This document shows, in pieces, positions 8,486 to 18,185 of a stretch of 34,881 bases of DNA. The DNA is from Oxalobacteraceae bacterium (lineage in GTDB: Bacteria; Pseudomonadota; Gammaproteobacteria; Burkholderiales; Burkholderiaceae_D). The notes below the pieces were generated by a model that saw only the letters and a program-made list of their open reading frames with translations, was not told the DNA's origin and ran no database searches. The stretch spans positions 1-34,881 of the forward strand of contig CANGLD010000004.1 of NCBI GenBank assembly GCA_947454475.1, written 5' to 3'. A program made the translations under genes and the position numbers. Position 1 is the first letter of the stretch. Each line of letters starts with the position of its first letter.

Positions 8486-11400
8486 TTAAGCAAAACTTTT
8501 TAACAATGTGAGTAATTCTGTTTCATTAAAAGGTTTGCCTAAATAGGCCGTTGCGCCTAATTCCATTGCATGCTTGCGATGTTTTTCTGCAGTACGCGAA
8601 GTAATCATCACCACCGGTATTTCACTCGTCTTTGCATCCTGACGTAGGTAGTGCAAAAACTCAAACCCATCCATGCGTGGCATTTCTATATCTAATAAAA
8701 TTATTGCAGGTTGCTCTGTCTGCAGAATCTCTATCGCATGCAAACCATCTCTGGCTAATAAGACTGTATAGCCTGCTCGCTCTATTAATCTTTGGCTGAC
8801 TCTACGTACTGTTAATGAATCATCTACCACCATCACTTTATAAATCTGCGCTGCTTGAGTTGAAGATGTTGGTTGCGCATGGCGCACTTGCTGCTCAGTC
8901 GTTAAAAATAATAAAGGATTAATAATTAAAGCAAGACTACTATCTGGCATAACCGAAGCCCCTACTATGCCTTTTACTGAAGATGCTTGAGGACCTATGT
9001 TACGCACCACCACCTCGCCATTGCCTAATATCGCCTCAACTTCTAGTGCAAGTTGGCCATGCACTCCACGTAGAACAATGACAGAGTTCAGGGTATGACT
9101 TAGCTCTGCCTCAGATGACAGAGCATCATCAAGTAAGAGGGCTAATTGGTATAAAGGTAAAGATGCATTGCGCCACATTAGCTGTCCACTTTGTCGCGCA
9201 AGTTGTAAGTCCGATCTTGATAATTGCAATACTTGTTCCACCATATTAGCCGGCAAGGCAAGTTGCTTATCTCCGTGTTGAATCAGTACGACCGCAGCCG
9301 TTGCTAAAGTTAAAGGCAGGAATAAAGTAAAGGTCGCTCCCTGTCCTGATTGACTTTTTACTTGTATGACTCCGCGCTGCGCTAAAACAGTCTCACGTAC
9401 TGCATCCATACCTATGCCGCGTCCCGCAATCGCAGTCAACTCCGCTGATGTAGAAAAACCCGGCTGAAAAATAAATTCAGTTAGCGCATCTTGATGAGTG
9501 ACAGCATCCTCAGCCAATAAGCCCATGGCCTTAGCACGTTGTTCTATACGGTCAAAATCCAAGCCACGACCATCATCAGTGACTGTGATGACAATTTCAT
9601 TTCCTTGCTGAATAAGATTAATCTCAATATTTCCACATTTATCTTTTCCAGCACTCAAACGATTTTCACTCTCCTCAATCCCGTGTGTGATTGCATTACG
9701 TAGCAAATGCTCTATAGGGCTAATTATTTTTTCTAGCAGACTGCGGTCTATCTCTGTATGCGCACCTGTTATTAGCAACCGTACCTCACGCTGAGACTCA
9801 CGCGCCACTTGACGAACCAAATGATGCAGTCGTTCAGACACACTAGAAAATCGTACTACGCGTACGCGTTTAAGATCATGTTGAATAGCACGTGCATATT
9901 TTTCATGACTAAATAAAATAGTCTGGGTTTTTTCTACATGCCGACTAAGACTACGCTCTATACTGGCAATGTCACTCATACTCTCTGCCATCATGCGCGT
10001 TAATTCTTGTAATCGGGTAAAGCGATCAAACTCTAAGGGATCAAAATCAAGTTGCTGTGTCTCCTGCATTTTTGAAGCAATACTGGATTCCGCTACCAAC
10101 TCACACTCTCTTAATTGTGATCGCAGACGTATTAAAGTATCCGTCAAATCGAGCAAGGATTTTTTATGCTGCTGAATTTCAGAGCGCAGTCTAGCGCCAT
10201 CCACAATCAACTCAGCAGCAGAGCCTGCTAGTTTATCGAGAGCTTCTGTACGCACTCTAACAAGACTAGTATCCTGAGTAACTGATGAAACAGGAGTAAC
10301 TAGCTCCATATCGTTTTGATGGTCAGTCTGATTTTCTAATTGAATAACTGCATACGTATCAAGCACATTATCTTTTTGAAGAATTGTGTTTTTTATTTCT
10401 GTAAGTGCCGCAATAGCTAAATCAAAGTCCTGTAAGAGGTGTGAAATTCTCTCAGCATCGCAATCTGATATGTGCGCAAGCTGTTCAATCTCGGTTTCCA
10501 TTGCATGAAAATGCTGACCCAATGCGCGACACCCTGCCATACGCGCACTCCCTTTGAGTGTGTGGAGTATCCGTAATGCCGCATTAGGGATATCAGGATT
10601 TTGTGGATTATCTAACCAGCCACGCAATACAGTATCTAACTGTGGAAAATAATCAGCAGCTTCCTCTATGAATATTTCTACTAGCTCTAGATCCATCTCC
10701 GCATCAACTTCAGACCCTAAATGATTAGCTGACTCAAAAGTAAAAGCTTCGCCACCATCATCATTAACAGCCTCAACATCAGGCGATACAACAGTAGCCA
10801 TGGTTTGCAATGACAAGTCAGGATTTTTTTCTTCAGTCTCATCCAGAGTGGTTGCACGTAAGATCGTGGAGGAATTATGCGTATCGCCCTCAACGTTAAA
10901 GGATTGCTCTAATAAATTAAATTCATGCTCAGATTCATGCAATGGCGTCATCACACCAATCATGGGCTCGCCGTGTAATTGCCCTCTTAGTGCATACAAT
11001 TTTTCTAACAATTCAATTTGGCTACTAGGTACACAGCCATTGATGGTTTCTTGTAATTGGCTAGATAAGGCCACAGCGGCTTCAAGTAATATGCCAGAAG
11101 ATTTCACCTCCGCATAAGCATCATCATTCAAACTATGTAAGACCTGTTCTAATACTGTAGATAGTGCGCTTACACTAGGCAAACCTACCGTTGCAGAACT
11201 ACCAGCCAAAGAATGAACCGCATGTGATGCTAGTAGCAATGCCTCATCATCCGGAAAAGCTATCCAGTTATCTAAAGCATTTGTGAGTTGATTGATTAAT
11301 TGCTGCGCTTCTTTGAGATAAATTTTTTGTAATGCGGGACTTGCAATTAAAGGATAGTCAGTAGTACTAGCATGGTCTTCAACTACCCCCTCAGTTTTCC

Positions 11401-13183
11401 CCGTATCTTTATATTCCTCTAATTTCTCATTTTTTACACTTACATGATGCTTAGGCTCTTGCTCACTAGCCAGTGAAAAAAACTGCATTAAATCTCTTTC
11501 ACCTTCCTTAAAGTCCATGACCATTACGCGACAATTTTTTTCAAACTGTAGAAAGATGTTTACTATGCCCTCTACTAAAGGTAGGTTTTCATTACATTCA
11601 TTTAAAAAAACAGTAATTGCATCTTTCAAATGATTACATTCCAAAATTAATTCTTTCTTATCTAAAAATTTAAGTACTGAAATTATTTCAAATAAAATTT
11701 TATTAATTAATTTTTCTTCAATTTTTGTAGCGTCTGCTGTAAAGACCACATCCAACTTTACTTCCAAAGTTGCTAGGGCCATCTGCAAGCACCGCAACAA
11801 AGCTAGTTCTGCATGTTTTTTCTCAAAATACTGAGGTGATCGTCCCAGCTTTATCATTTTTTCTGAATTCGTTGAATCTAATTGCACATCACTGAGAATA
11901 ATTTTTATATATGCTTTATTTTTCTCTGAAAATATCCATTGTTTTTTGTTTGCTGCTATCTGCTCCAGCAACAATAAGAAAGCTAAAAAACACAATACCT
12001 GTTGTTCATTTTTAGAAGATGAGCTAAAGACAGAACAGCAACCAGTCCACGCATGCGCTATAGCCTCATCTACAGTAACTGCTGCTTCCATGACGTTGAC
12101 TAAGGCCGCACCAAATAAACTATGATCAATTTTTTCTCTACTGGCAGGTTCAGCTAATGAATAATGATCGACTATGATATTTTTGACCTGCTCAACCGAC
12201 TCAGCAAATACATCCCATGCATGTAAATTTGTATATAAATCCTTACAAATAATTTGACTGTGCTGCAGCATTTCCAACTGCTGCTCTATCTCGAAATAAT
12301 TAAGTAGCTCAATAATAGAATCATCTTTTTTTTCAGCACGACCCATCTCAAATAAGACTTCTTGTAGCAATACACCTCGTAACGTTACATTGGTATCGGT
12401 GCTTAGTAGATATATTTTTTTTCTCAGTGCAGAGAAAATTTTTCTTGCGGCATGTAAGTTATAGTCACATCCTTCAGAAATTTTTTGCGCATAGAGTTGA
12501 AATATCTGACTATACAATTGCTCTCTGCTCGCCTTAGCATCTGATTTATCAGCGTTTCTATATTTGTGTAACGCCGCAATACGAGAAAAAAGTAAGGCTA
12601 TTTGTTCCGCAGCCTCTTTTACATTCCTTAATGACTCATTTTTTAAAAAAATAAGTAAAGCAGATTCAAATGCTGATCCTATTTCCGGCAAAGCCATGCC
12701 CACAGCATCTACCTGACTCACTGTTTTTAATGCAATTGGTAATTTCTCTTCCTGAGGCAAGCTTATTAAATGCGCTACGACTGCTTCGTCGTCAAACACG
12801 ATTTCGTGAATCGACTGATAGATTGAAAATAATGCAGTGGGAAATATCTCCACACCTTCTAGTCGCATTTCTAAAAATAGAATCGTTGTGCGTTGCGCTT
12901 GGGACAGCGTAGTGAATAAATGCGTGCTACGAGCAAGATCCCCTTTAGCTACGGCCGATATGGCCTGACTTTGTATTTTAATTAACCCTGCTAGGCCTGA
13001 AATATCGACAAAATTCAATGCGCAATCTATTTGATGCAAAATTTCTTGCCATTGAATACATTTTTTATTTTTTTCATTCTCATTACTACCTTGTATAGCC
13101 TGTATATTTGCAAAATCTTCAGCAAGCCAAGTGCATGACTGGTTAACTTCTTCTATAACAACTGAAGCATACGAATTAAGCAT
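8486..13183 (-). CDS. chpA: hybrid CheA-type histidine kinase of the type IV pilus system (ChpA/PilL)
   Basis: Phosphorelay kinase controlling twitching or surface responses through PilG and PilH. Domain order over 1565 residues: a poorly conserved N-terminal part (1 to about 600) with degenerate Hpt-like helices (near H50) but no HxxKG motif; an Hpt with H657 (HSLAGSSATVG); an Hpt with H874 (HTLKGSARMAG); a kinase core with the N-box at N1163 (HLLRNAITHGIE), DDGRGLD and GRGIGMDAV; a CheW-like domain (about 1300-1430); and a receiver domain with D1498 (LLDIEMPRMDG) and a KPF lysine near the end. Pseudomonas ChpA is about 2470 residues with more Hpt units, so this one is shorter. It starts at ATG 13183, 14 bases after the pilJ stop. 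The 5' third looks noticeably more AT-rich than the rest. Confidence 0.93.
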   Translation of the reverse strand: MLNSYASVVIEEVNQSCTWLAEDFANIQAIQGSNENEKNKKCIQWQEILHQIDCALNFVDISGLAGLIKIQSQAISAVAKGDLARSTHLFTTLSQAQRTTILFLEMRLEGVEIFPTALFSIYQSIHEIVFDDEAVVAHLISLPQEEKLPIALKTVSQVDAVGMALPEIGSAFESALLIFLKNESLRNVKEAAEQIALLFSRIAALHKYRNADKSDAKASREQLYSQIFQLYAQKISEGCDYNLHAARKIFSALRKKIYLLSTDTNVTLRGVLLQEVLFEMGRAEKKDDSIIELLNYFEIEQQLEMLQHSQIICKDLYTNLHAWDVFAESVEQVKNIIVDHYSLAEPASREKIDHSLFGAALVNVMEAAVTVDEAIAHAWTGCCSVFSSSSKNEQQVLCFLAFLLLLEQIAANKKQWIFSEKNKAYIKIILSDVQLDSTNSEKMIKLGRSPQYFEKKHAELALLRCLQMALATLEVKLDVVFTADATKIEEKLINKILFEIISVLKFLDKKELILECNHLKDAITVFLNECNENLPLVEGIVNIFLQFEKNCRVMVMDFKEGERDLMQFFSLASEQEPKHHVSVKNEKLEEYKDTGKTEGVVEDHASTTDYPLIASPALQKIYLKEAQQLINQLTNALDNWIAFPDDEALLLASHAVHSLAGSSATVGLPSVSALSTVLEQVLHSLNDDAYAEVKSSGILLEAAVALSSQLQETINGCVPSSQIELLEKLYALRGQLHGEPMIGVMTPLHESEHEFNLLEQSFNVEGDTHNSSTILRATTLDETEEKNPDLSLQTMATVVSPDVEAVNDDGGEAFTFESANHLGSEVDAEMDLELVEIFIEEAADYFPQLDTVLRGWLDNPQNPDIPNAALRILHTLKGSARMAGCRALGQHFHAMETEIEQLAHISDCDAERISHLLQDFDLAIAALTEIKNTILQKDNVLDTYAVIQLENQTDHQNDMELVTPVSSVTQDTSLVRVRTEALDKLAGSAAELIVDGARLRSEIQQHKKSLLDLTDTLIRLRSQLRECELVAESSIASKMQETQQLDFDPLEFDRFTRLQELTRMMAESMSDIASIERSLSRHVEKTQTILFSHEKYARAIQHDLKRVRVVRFSSVSERLHHLVRQVARESQREVRLLITGAHTEIDRSLLEKIISPIEHLLRNAITHGIEESENRLSAGKDKCGNIEINLIQQGNEIVITVTDDGRGLDFDRIEQRAKAMGLLAEDAVTHQDALTEFIFQPGFSTSAELTAIAGRGIGMDAVRETVLAQRGVIQVKSQSGQGATFTLFLPLTLATAAVVLIQHGDKQLALPANMVEQVLQLSRSDLQLARQSGQLMWRNASLPLYQLALLLDDALSSEAELSHTLNSVIVLRGVHGQLALEVEAILGNGEVVVRNIGPQASSVKGIVGASVMPDSSLALIINPLLFLTTEQQVRHAQPTSSTQAAQIYKVMVVDDSLTVRRVSQRLIERAGYTVLLARDGLHAIEILQTEQPAIILLDIEMPRMDGFEFLHYLRQDAKTSEIPVVMITSRTAEKHRKHAMELGATAYLGKPFNETELLTLLKSFA

Positions 13184-13197
13184 CAGCTATGACTGAC

Positions 13198-15405
13198 TTA
13201 GGCTATACGGAAACGCGCTACTGCTGATTTCAATTCTTCAGCAAGAACTAATAGTTCGTGTATTGCATTTGCAGTTTGTGTCGTTCCATTTCTAGTATGT
13301 TCTGTAATAGTTAAAATACTATCTATGTTTTTAGCAACGCCATCGGCCAAACTCGATTGCGCTAGTGTGGAATTTGAAATGCCATGTATTAGTTCTGCGA
13401 GATGCTGTGATATATGTCTAATCTCAGCAAGTACAGCACCAGCAGAATCAGAAAGACGAGCACCTTCCACCACGCCTTGTGTAGATTTTTCCATCGCCAT
13501 GACAGCATCATGTGCGTCTGTTTGTATGGTTTGTACTAAAGCTGAAATTTGTTTAGCAGCCTCACCAGATCGCTCAGCTAAACGCTGCACTTCTTCTGCT
13601 ACCACTGCAAATCCACGGCCTGCCTCACCTGCGGAAGCAGCTTGTATTGCTGCGTTAAGTGCTAATACATTCGTCTGTTCTGTGATGTCGGTAATTAATT
13701 CAGTAATGTCACCAATTTCTAGCGAAGATTCACTCAAACGTTTTATACGTTTCGAGGTTTCTTGTATTAAGTCGCGAATATCATGCATGCCCTTAATCGC
13801 AAGCTGTACCGCTTCTTCTCCTTTTTTTGCAGCTGCTAGTGAAGTTTGCGCCACGTCGGTTGATGCTGTCGCTGCCTGCGATACTTGATGAATTTGATTT
13901 GTCATCTGTAATATATCGCGACCTGTTTGCTGAATTTCAGTTGCCTGATGTGCTGCTAAAGTAAGTGATTCAGTAGAAATATGTTGACTATGCTCTGAGG
14001 CCAATGCGACTCGCTGCGTCATCTGCATTACTTTATCTAATAGAGTACGTAGCTCCTCTAACATGAAGTTAACCGAATCAGCGATGGCACCTGTGATGTC
14101 CTCACTCACTGTTGCATGTACTGTTAGATTCCCATCCGAGACTTCTTGCAATTCATTCATTAACCGCAAGATGGCAGCTTGATTCTGCTGATTCAATTGT
14201 CGAATTTTTTCTTCTTGTTCTATCGCTACCTGCTTTTGCTTCTCAGCCTCGGCTTGACGCTGCTCCGCCTCCATAGTGCGTAAGCGACTTTGTCTTAGCA
14301 ATATCAATGCCAGAGCGATCATGGTAGATAGCGCAAATACGCCTGCAATCAACATACCCCAGCTAGTCCAATTACTTTGATTTTGCTTGAGCAAATATTC
14401 ACGCTGAAGTATTTGTAATTTATCGCGCAAGATCTCATTTTCACTAAAAATTAAATGCTCAGCATCTTTAGCTGCAATAAATTGTTCGAGATTTTTTAAA
14501 ATCTCACTCACTAATTGCTGATATTCAGAAAATGACTGCTGTAATTCATTTAACTTTAGTCTCACATCAGGATGGGATGCTGCAGGCAAACGCAGCACTG
14601 CACTGCCCTCTAAAAATCCACTCACAATATCTTTAAAGGTATTGCTATCTTTCCCTAGTTGAAATGCAGTTTCAGGATTAATACCATCTGAAGTCATAAA
14701 TTCATTCACACCTTTACCGAGCCGCTGAGTCAGCATCACGAGCTGTCCTGATGCTGAAATCTCCCGCGGCGTTGCGCTTGTTTGTGCATTCAGCGTTGCA
14801 ATTTGCTCTGATATTTCTAATAAGTTAGGACTGAGTTTATTCAGTTTTTGCTGAATCTCTCTAAAACCTACTAACTGCTTTTCTACATTCATGATGCGTA
14901 TGGCAGAATGATCCGAGCGCGACCATAGCGCTTTAATTTCTTTGAGCTGTTTACTCGCTTCCTCATCTGCTTCTGGAACGCTTCTGCCTTGCGCAACGCC
15001 TCCGTGAGTTAAGACATGTAGATAATCATTAATAGCAGCACGACTTTGCTTTAATTGATTAAATGCATCGTGATTTCCTTGGATTGCATTTGGCGATGCT
15101 TTGCCTATACGTTGTGAATGCATTAATACTTCAGCTGCTAATTGCGTCTGAGCGGATGCTTTCGCAGTCTCTTCAGCATTCAACCACGTTAAAACAAATA
15201 ACACGGCGACCCAAAAAGCGAGCGCACCTGTAGTTACACGTAGCCAGGTTTGTAAATTTACATCGCTTATATTTTTCTTAATTTTTTCACTTAATTTATT
15301 CGTAAAATTTTTCCATATCCCTTTTGGTATTATTTTCCCTGACTCCAAGCGCGCATTGCTAGCTGAGGCTGCTTCATTCGCATTTATTTCATTTTCAAAT
15401 TTCAT
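13198..15405 (-). CDS. pilJ: methyl-accepting chemotaxis protein of type IV pili
   Basis: Inner-membrane receptor feeding the Pil-Chp relay. After a 55-residue cytoplasmic lead comes TM1 (about 55-76, rich in A, V, L, F, W), a long periplasmic region (77 to about 345) of the PilJ sensor type, and TM2 (about 348-370). A charged Q/E coiled coil and HAMP-like stretch follow. The signalling hairpin has its tip at [14 protein letters not shown], then [22 protein letters not shown] (about 570-610). The length of 735 is in the range of PilJ proteins. The ATG at 15405 has an AGGA 7-8 bases upstream. No CheR-binding pentapeptide is seen at the C-terminus (ends VARFRIA). It lies between pilI and chpA. 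Confidence 0.95.
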   Translation of the reverse strand: MKFENEINANEAASASNARLESGKIIPKGIWKNFTNKLSEKIKKNISDVNLQTWLRVTTGALAFWVAVLFVLTWLNAEETAKASAQTQLAAEVLMHSQRIGKASPNAIQGNHDAFNQLKQSRAAINDYLHVLTHGGVAQGRSVPEADEEASKQLKEIKALWSRSDHSAIRIMNVEKQLVGFREIQQKLNKLSPNLLEISEQIATLNAQTSATPREISASGQLVMLTQRLGKGVNEFMTSDGINPETAFQLGKDSNTFKDIVSGFLEGSAVLRLPAASHPDVRLKLNELQQSFSEYQQLVSEILKNLEQFIAAKDAEHLIFSENEILRDKLQILQREYLLKQNQSNWTSWGMLIAGVFALSTMIALALILLRQSRLRTMEAEQRQAEAEKQKQVAIEQEEKIRQLNQQNQAAILRLMNELQEVSDGNLTVHATVSEDITGAIADSVNFMLEELRTLLDKVMQMTQRVALASEHSQHISTESLTLAAHQATEIQQTGRDILQMTNQIHQVSQAATASTDVAQTSLAAAKKGEEAVQLAIKGMHDIRDLIQETSKRIKRLSESSLEIGDITELITDITEQTNVLALNAAIQAASAGEAGRGFAVVAEEVQRLAERSGEAAKQISALVQTIQTDAHDAVMAMEKSTQGVVEGARLSDSAGAVLAEIRHISQHLAELIHGISNSTLAQSSLADGVAKNIDSILTITEHTRNGTTQTANAIHELLVLAEELKSAVARFRIA

Positions 15406-15434
15406 CTTTATTCCTGCTTACTTAATTTTTTAGA

Positions 15435-16004
15435 TCAAAGGGAAATATCTACAAAAGTTGGATGATTCATTAATATTTGCAAATTAATTTCTGCCCACTT
15501 ATTGTTGTTATCATCGATGTAGTAACGTGTTAGCCACGGCCACTCTTTTTCTGCATTCGTCTGTACTGACATCACTGCACTATCAACTAGCCCAACGATG
15601 CGTGTGACGCGAAATGCGCAATGCAGTGATAAAGCTGGGGCACACGTCAGTACTTTGTCTGTTTTATTTTTTTCACAGATTGATTTACCCATCATTCCTG
15701 CTAAGTCTGTGAGTCCAAGCAATCGATCACGATGGCTGAATAAACCAAGAAACCAAGATTTAGCGTTAGGAACTCGAGTAACAACGGGATAACTCAGCAC
15801 TTCTCCGGTTTGCACGAGATGCATCAACAAATACTCTTCTCCAACTTGCACAGCCAATCTACGACTATCAGGTGCAGAATTTTTTCCCTCTGACTTAAAT
15901 GTTTTTTCTGCGATTTCTCTTTGAAATTCCCGTAACTGAAGTCGACGTGCAATTTTTGATTGCTCTCGCTTATTCAGTGCTAAGTCTGATGGACTATCCT
16001 GCAT
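15435..16004 (-). CDS. pilI: CheW-like coupling protein PilI
   Basis: Couples receptor PilJ to kinase ChpA. The CheW beta-barrel core runs from about residue 45: GEEYLLMHLVQTGEVLSYP, then SWFLGLFSHRDRLLGLTDL, the expected GL.N.RG..L-like turn, and a C-terminal FRVTRIVGLVD. The basic N-terminal 40 residues (many K, R and Q) are not part of the fold. It is 189 residues long, slightly longer than PilI of Pseudomonas. The ATG at 16004 lies one base after the pilH stop, so translation is probably coupled. No DNA-binding or enzymatic motif is present. The assignment to PilI rather than a flagellar CheW rests on the gene order. Confidence 0.9.
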   Translation of the reverse strand: MQDSPSDLALNKREQSKIARRLQLREFQREIAEKTFKSEGKNSAPDSRRLAVQVGEEYLLMHLVQTGEVLSYPVVTRVPNAKSWFLGLFSHRDRLLGLTDLAGMMGKSICEKNKTDKVLTCAPALSLHCAFRVTRIVGLVDSAVMSVQTNAEKEWPWLTRYYIDDNNNKWAEINLQILMNHPTFVDISL

Positions 16005-16005
16005 A

Positions 16006-16383
16006 TCAAACAGTTGGACGTAAATGATTAGCGATTTTTTGCAATAACAATTTCGTATTGACTGGTTTTACTAGGTAATCTCTTGCACCTTGCCGCAGAC
16101 CCCAAATACGATCTGTCTCTTGGTTCTTACTAGTACAAATAATGATAGGTAAATGCTCCGTTAAAGGATTGCGTGCAATTTCTCGTGTTGCCTGAAAACC
16201 GTTCTGCCCTGGCATGACAACATCCATCAAAATTAAATCTGGCATATCTTTACGAATAGATTCGATTGCATCCTCACCATTTTCTGCAGTAGCGACTACA
16301 TAGCCATTCGATGTGAGTAATTCAGATAAATAAAATCGCTCTGTCGGTGAATCATCTACGATTAAAATTTTTTGCATGGGCAT
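16006..16383 (-). CDS. pilH: single-domain response regulator PilH
   Basis: A CheY-like receiver of 125 residues with the acidic pair D10-D11 (LIVDDS), phospho-acceptor D54 (ILMDVVMPG), a conserved T/S position in IICTSK, and K in DYLVKP. No output domain. It is thought to be phosphorylated by ChpA and to act in pilus retraction control or as a phosphate sink for PilG, by analogy with Pseudomonas. ATG 16383 is used; ATG 16377 (MQKILIVDD) is an equally good start. It lies 19 bases downstream of the pilG stop and one base before pilI. Confidence 0.92.
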   Translation of the reverse strand: MPMQKILIVDDSPTERFYLSELLTSNGYVVATAENGEDAIESIRKDMPDLILMDVVMPGQNGFQATREIARNPLTEHLPIIICTSKNQETDRIWGLRQGARDYLVKPVNTKLLLQKIANHLRPTV

Positions 16384-16402
16384 AAAACTTATTGATTAAA
16401 AA

Positions 16403-16828
16403 TTAAGCGTGACTAAGGCTAGGCTCAGCACGCGTCAAATGCATAGCCACTGTTTTTAACAAACTATCTTTGGTAAAAGGTTTGGTGAGATAGGCATTGG
16501 CACCGACCAAAACGCCACGCGCACGATCGAATACGCCATCTTTGGAAGACAGCATCACAACGGGGATATGTTGGAAGCGAGGGTTATGCCTGACCAAACT
16601 ACAGATCTGATAACCATCTAATCTGGGCATGATCACATCACACAAAATCAAGGCCGGTGCATGCTCCATGATTTTTGCAATGCCTTCAAAGCCATCTTCG
16701 GCAAACACCACCGAATAGCCAGATTGAGCGAGAAAAATTTCAGCGGATCGTCGTATCGTGCTGCTGTCATCGACAACCAGAATAGGCGACGCGATCCGCC
16801 CTTGAGTTACATCCATTGCGCCACCCAT
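16403..16828 (-). CDS. pilG: single-domain response regulator PilG
   Basis: A CheY-like receiver of 141 residues with D20-D21 (ILVVDDS), phospho-acceptor D64 (LILCDVIMPRLDG), VVMLSSKD and lysine in AYLTKPF. It is first in the pil chemosensory operon, as in Pseudomonas, where PilG promotes pilus extension. The ATG at 16828 is annotated. An in-frame ATG at 16816 (MDVTQG) has GGGTGG directly upstream and matches how PilG proteins usually begin, so the shorter 137-residue form may be the real product. The promoter should lie in 16829-16985. Confidence 0.93.
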   Translation of the reverse strand: MGGAMDVTQGRIASPILVVDDSSTIRRSAEIFLAQSGYSVVFAEDGFEGIAKIMEHAPALILCDVIMPRLDGYQICSLVRHNPRFQHIPVVMLSSKDGVFDRARGVLVGANAYLTKPFTKDSLLKTVAMHLTRAEPSLSHA

Positions 16829-16985
16829 TAAACGTTGCAGGGAATCGGGCGCAACTGTAACAAAAAGAGAAACTATTTAAAATATTGGCAACATCAAATT
16901 TTTTTACTGTCGTCGTTTTGGCGACAAATTTGAGTGGGGCTTAAAGATTAGCCCTAGAAAAAGGACTTTTCGAGAAATCTATTAA
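16829..16985 (-). promoter_or_regulatory. intergenic region upstream of pilG, with two inverted repeats
   Basis: This 157-base gap between rubredoxin and pilG, both on the minus strand, should carry the promoter of the pil-chp operon. Two inverted repeats are visible. GGGCT (16937-16941) faces AGCCC (16950-16954). A compound one pairs CAAATTT (16895-16901) and GTCG (16909-16912) with CGAC (16922-16925) and AAATTTG (16926-16932). Neither has a T-run downstream on the minus strand. They may be a weak rubredoxin terminator and an operator, respectively. No sigma-70 pair is convincing. Confidence 0.35.
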
Positions 16986-17180
16986 TTAGATAGCAACCAT
17001 CTCAAAATCTTCTTTGCGTGCGCCGCATTCTGGACAGGTCCAGTTCATGGGCACATCATCCCAACGTGTGCCAGGAGCGATGCCTTCGTCTGGTAAACCA
17101 GCAGCTTCGTCGTATACCCAGCCACAAATCAGGCACATCCATGTTTTGAATTCTTGTTCAGTTGTCTTGTTATCGCTCAC
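16986..17180 (-). CDS. rubA: rubredoxin
   Basis: Small cytoplasmic iron-sulfur electron carrier with one Fe held by four cysteines. The knuckles are MCLICGWVYDE and WTCPECGARKEDFE, with the conserved GIAPGTRWDDVP between. GTG 17180 is chosen (64 residues, MSDNKTTEQE) because GAAGGG lies about 8 bases upstream. The TTG at 17195 would place that ribosome binding site inside the gene. The acidic ten-residue N-terminal lead is outside the fold. It is divergent from thiD with only 51 bases between start codons. The electron acceptor (alkane hydroxylase, ROO or other) cannot be told from context. Confidence 0.95.
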   Translation of the reverse strand: MSDNKTTEQEFKTWMCLICGWVYDEAAGLPDEGIAPGTRWDDVPMNWTCPECGARKEDFEMVAI

Positions 17181-17231
17181 AGCACTGCCCTTCAAGTAAA
17201 ATGCAAAGTGATCTATCTTAATCTAGTCCCA

Positions 17232-18062
17232 GTGCAAAACCAAACTTCGCCTCTTGTGCTGACTTTCGGACTGACCGATCCTGTAGGAGCGATTGGTATT
17301 CAGGCCGACCTTGCCTCCTTTGCAGGCATGGGTTGCCATGGTTTATCCGTTATCACTGCGATCTCGATTGCCGATACTACTGGCACTGAAGATGTTCAGC
17401 CTATTGATGCCGACTGGGTTGCCGATCAAGCTCGTGTCATGCTTGAAGATATGCCAGTTGCTGCTTTTAAAATTGGCTATACCGGTGGTGTAGAAACCAT
17501 TGCCGCGATTGCAGAAATCGTCTCCGATTATCCGGAAGTTCCACTTGTACTCGATCCATTTTCCACTGCACTTGCTGATACTGATGTGGATGAAGAAATT
17601 CTGATTGCACTGCGTGAGTTATTGATTCCCCAATCAACCATACTCCTGCTATCAGTAGATGAACTAGCCAAGCTTGCAGAAACCTGGCGTGAACCGAGTG
17701 AAGAATCTATGCTGGAAATCGATGTCATGCATTTGATTCAACTCGGTTGTGAATTTGTGATGGTGACTGGCACGCCAGCTGAGAAACAAGATGTTATGAA
17801 TACCTTGTTCAATTCTGATGGCATAATCCGCACAGATAGCAGAAGTCGACTTGCGGGTGCTTTTGTTGGTGCGGGCAATACTATCTCTGCGGGTATTGCT
17901 GCCATGCTTGCTAATGGCATTACCGTACCTGAAGCGGTAGTCGAAGCAGAAGAATATACTGCCGCAGCATTAAGTCATGCACAACGATTAGGAATGGGTA
18001 AGCTGATACCCGATCGCTTTTTTTGGGCACGTGAATCCGATCTTAAAACTGATATTTTGTAA
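17232..18062 (+). CDS. thiD: hydroxymethylpyrimidine/phosphomethylpyrimidine kinase
   Basis: Thiamine pathway kinase of the ribokinase superfamily that phosphorylates HMP and HMP-P. Visible: an N-terminal substrate loop LTDPVGAIGIQADL, a following ASFAGMGCHGLSVITAI, a central LVLDPFS and the C-terminal anion-hole region FVGAGNTISAG. The catalytic position of that motif is N216, where Cys (GTGC, E. coli) or Asp (GAGD, superfamily) is expected. GTG 17232 is favoured, giving 276 residues, near normal. GTG 17208 is an alternative and neither has a ribosome binding site, so a near-leaderless transcript is possible. It precedes hemL in the same direction after 123 bases. Confidence 0.87.
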   Translation: MQNQTSPLVLTFGLTDPVGAIGIQADLASFAGMGCHGLSVITAISIADTTGTEDVQPIDADWVADQARVMLEDMPVAAFKIGYTGGVETIAAIAEIVSDYPEVPLVLDPFSTALADTDVDEEILIALRELLIPQSTILLLSVDELAKLAETWREPSEESMLEIDVMHLIQLGCEFVMVTGTPAEKQDVMNTLFNSDGIIRTDSRSRLAGAFVGAGNTISAGIAAMLANGITVPEAVVEAEEYTAAALSHAQRLGMGKLIPDRFFWARESDLKTDIL

Positions 18063-18185
18063 GACCTGCTATTAGTAGAAAAAATTAATGTAACAACTGT
18101 AATAAAAATAAATCAGTCCGTGCAGTAGTAACTAAGAAAAATTTCATTTCAAGATTTCATACTCACTCAACAAAACACGATAAAA
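18063..18185. other. short intergenic thiD / hemL
   Basis: AT-rich 123 bases with no hairpin, no reading frame and no clear ribosome binding site before hemL. It may hold a hemL promoter, but I cannot point to one. Confidence 0.25.

Noticed and set aside
13325-13888. 187-codon plus-strand frame opposite pilJ
   Set aside because: It is antisense to the conserved MCP signalling domain, Ser/Ala/Cys-rich as expected of a shadow frame, with no family resemblance.
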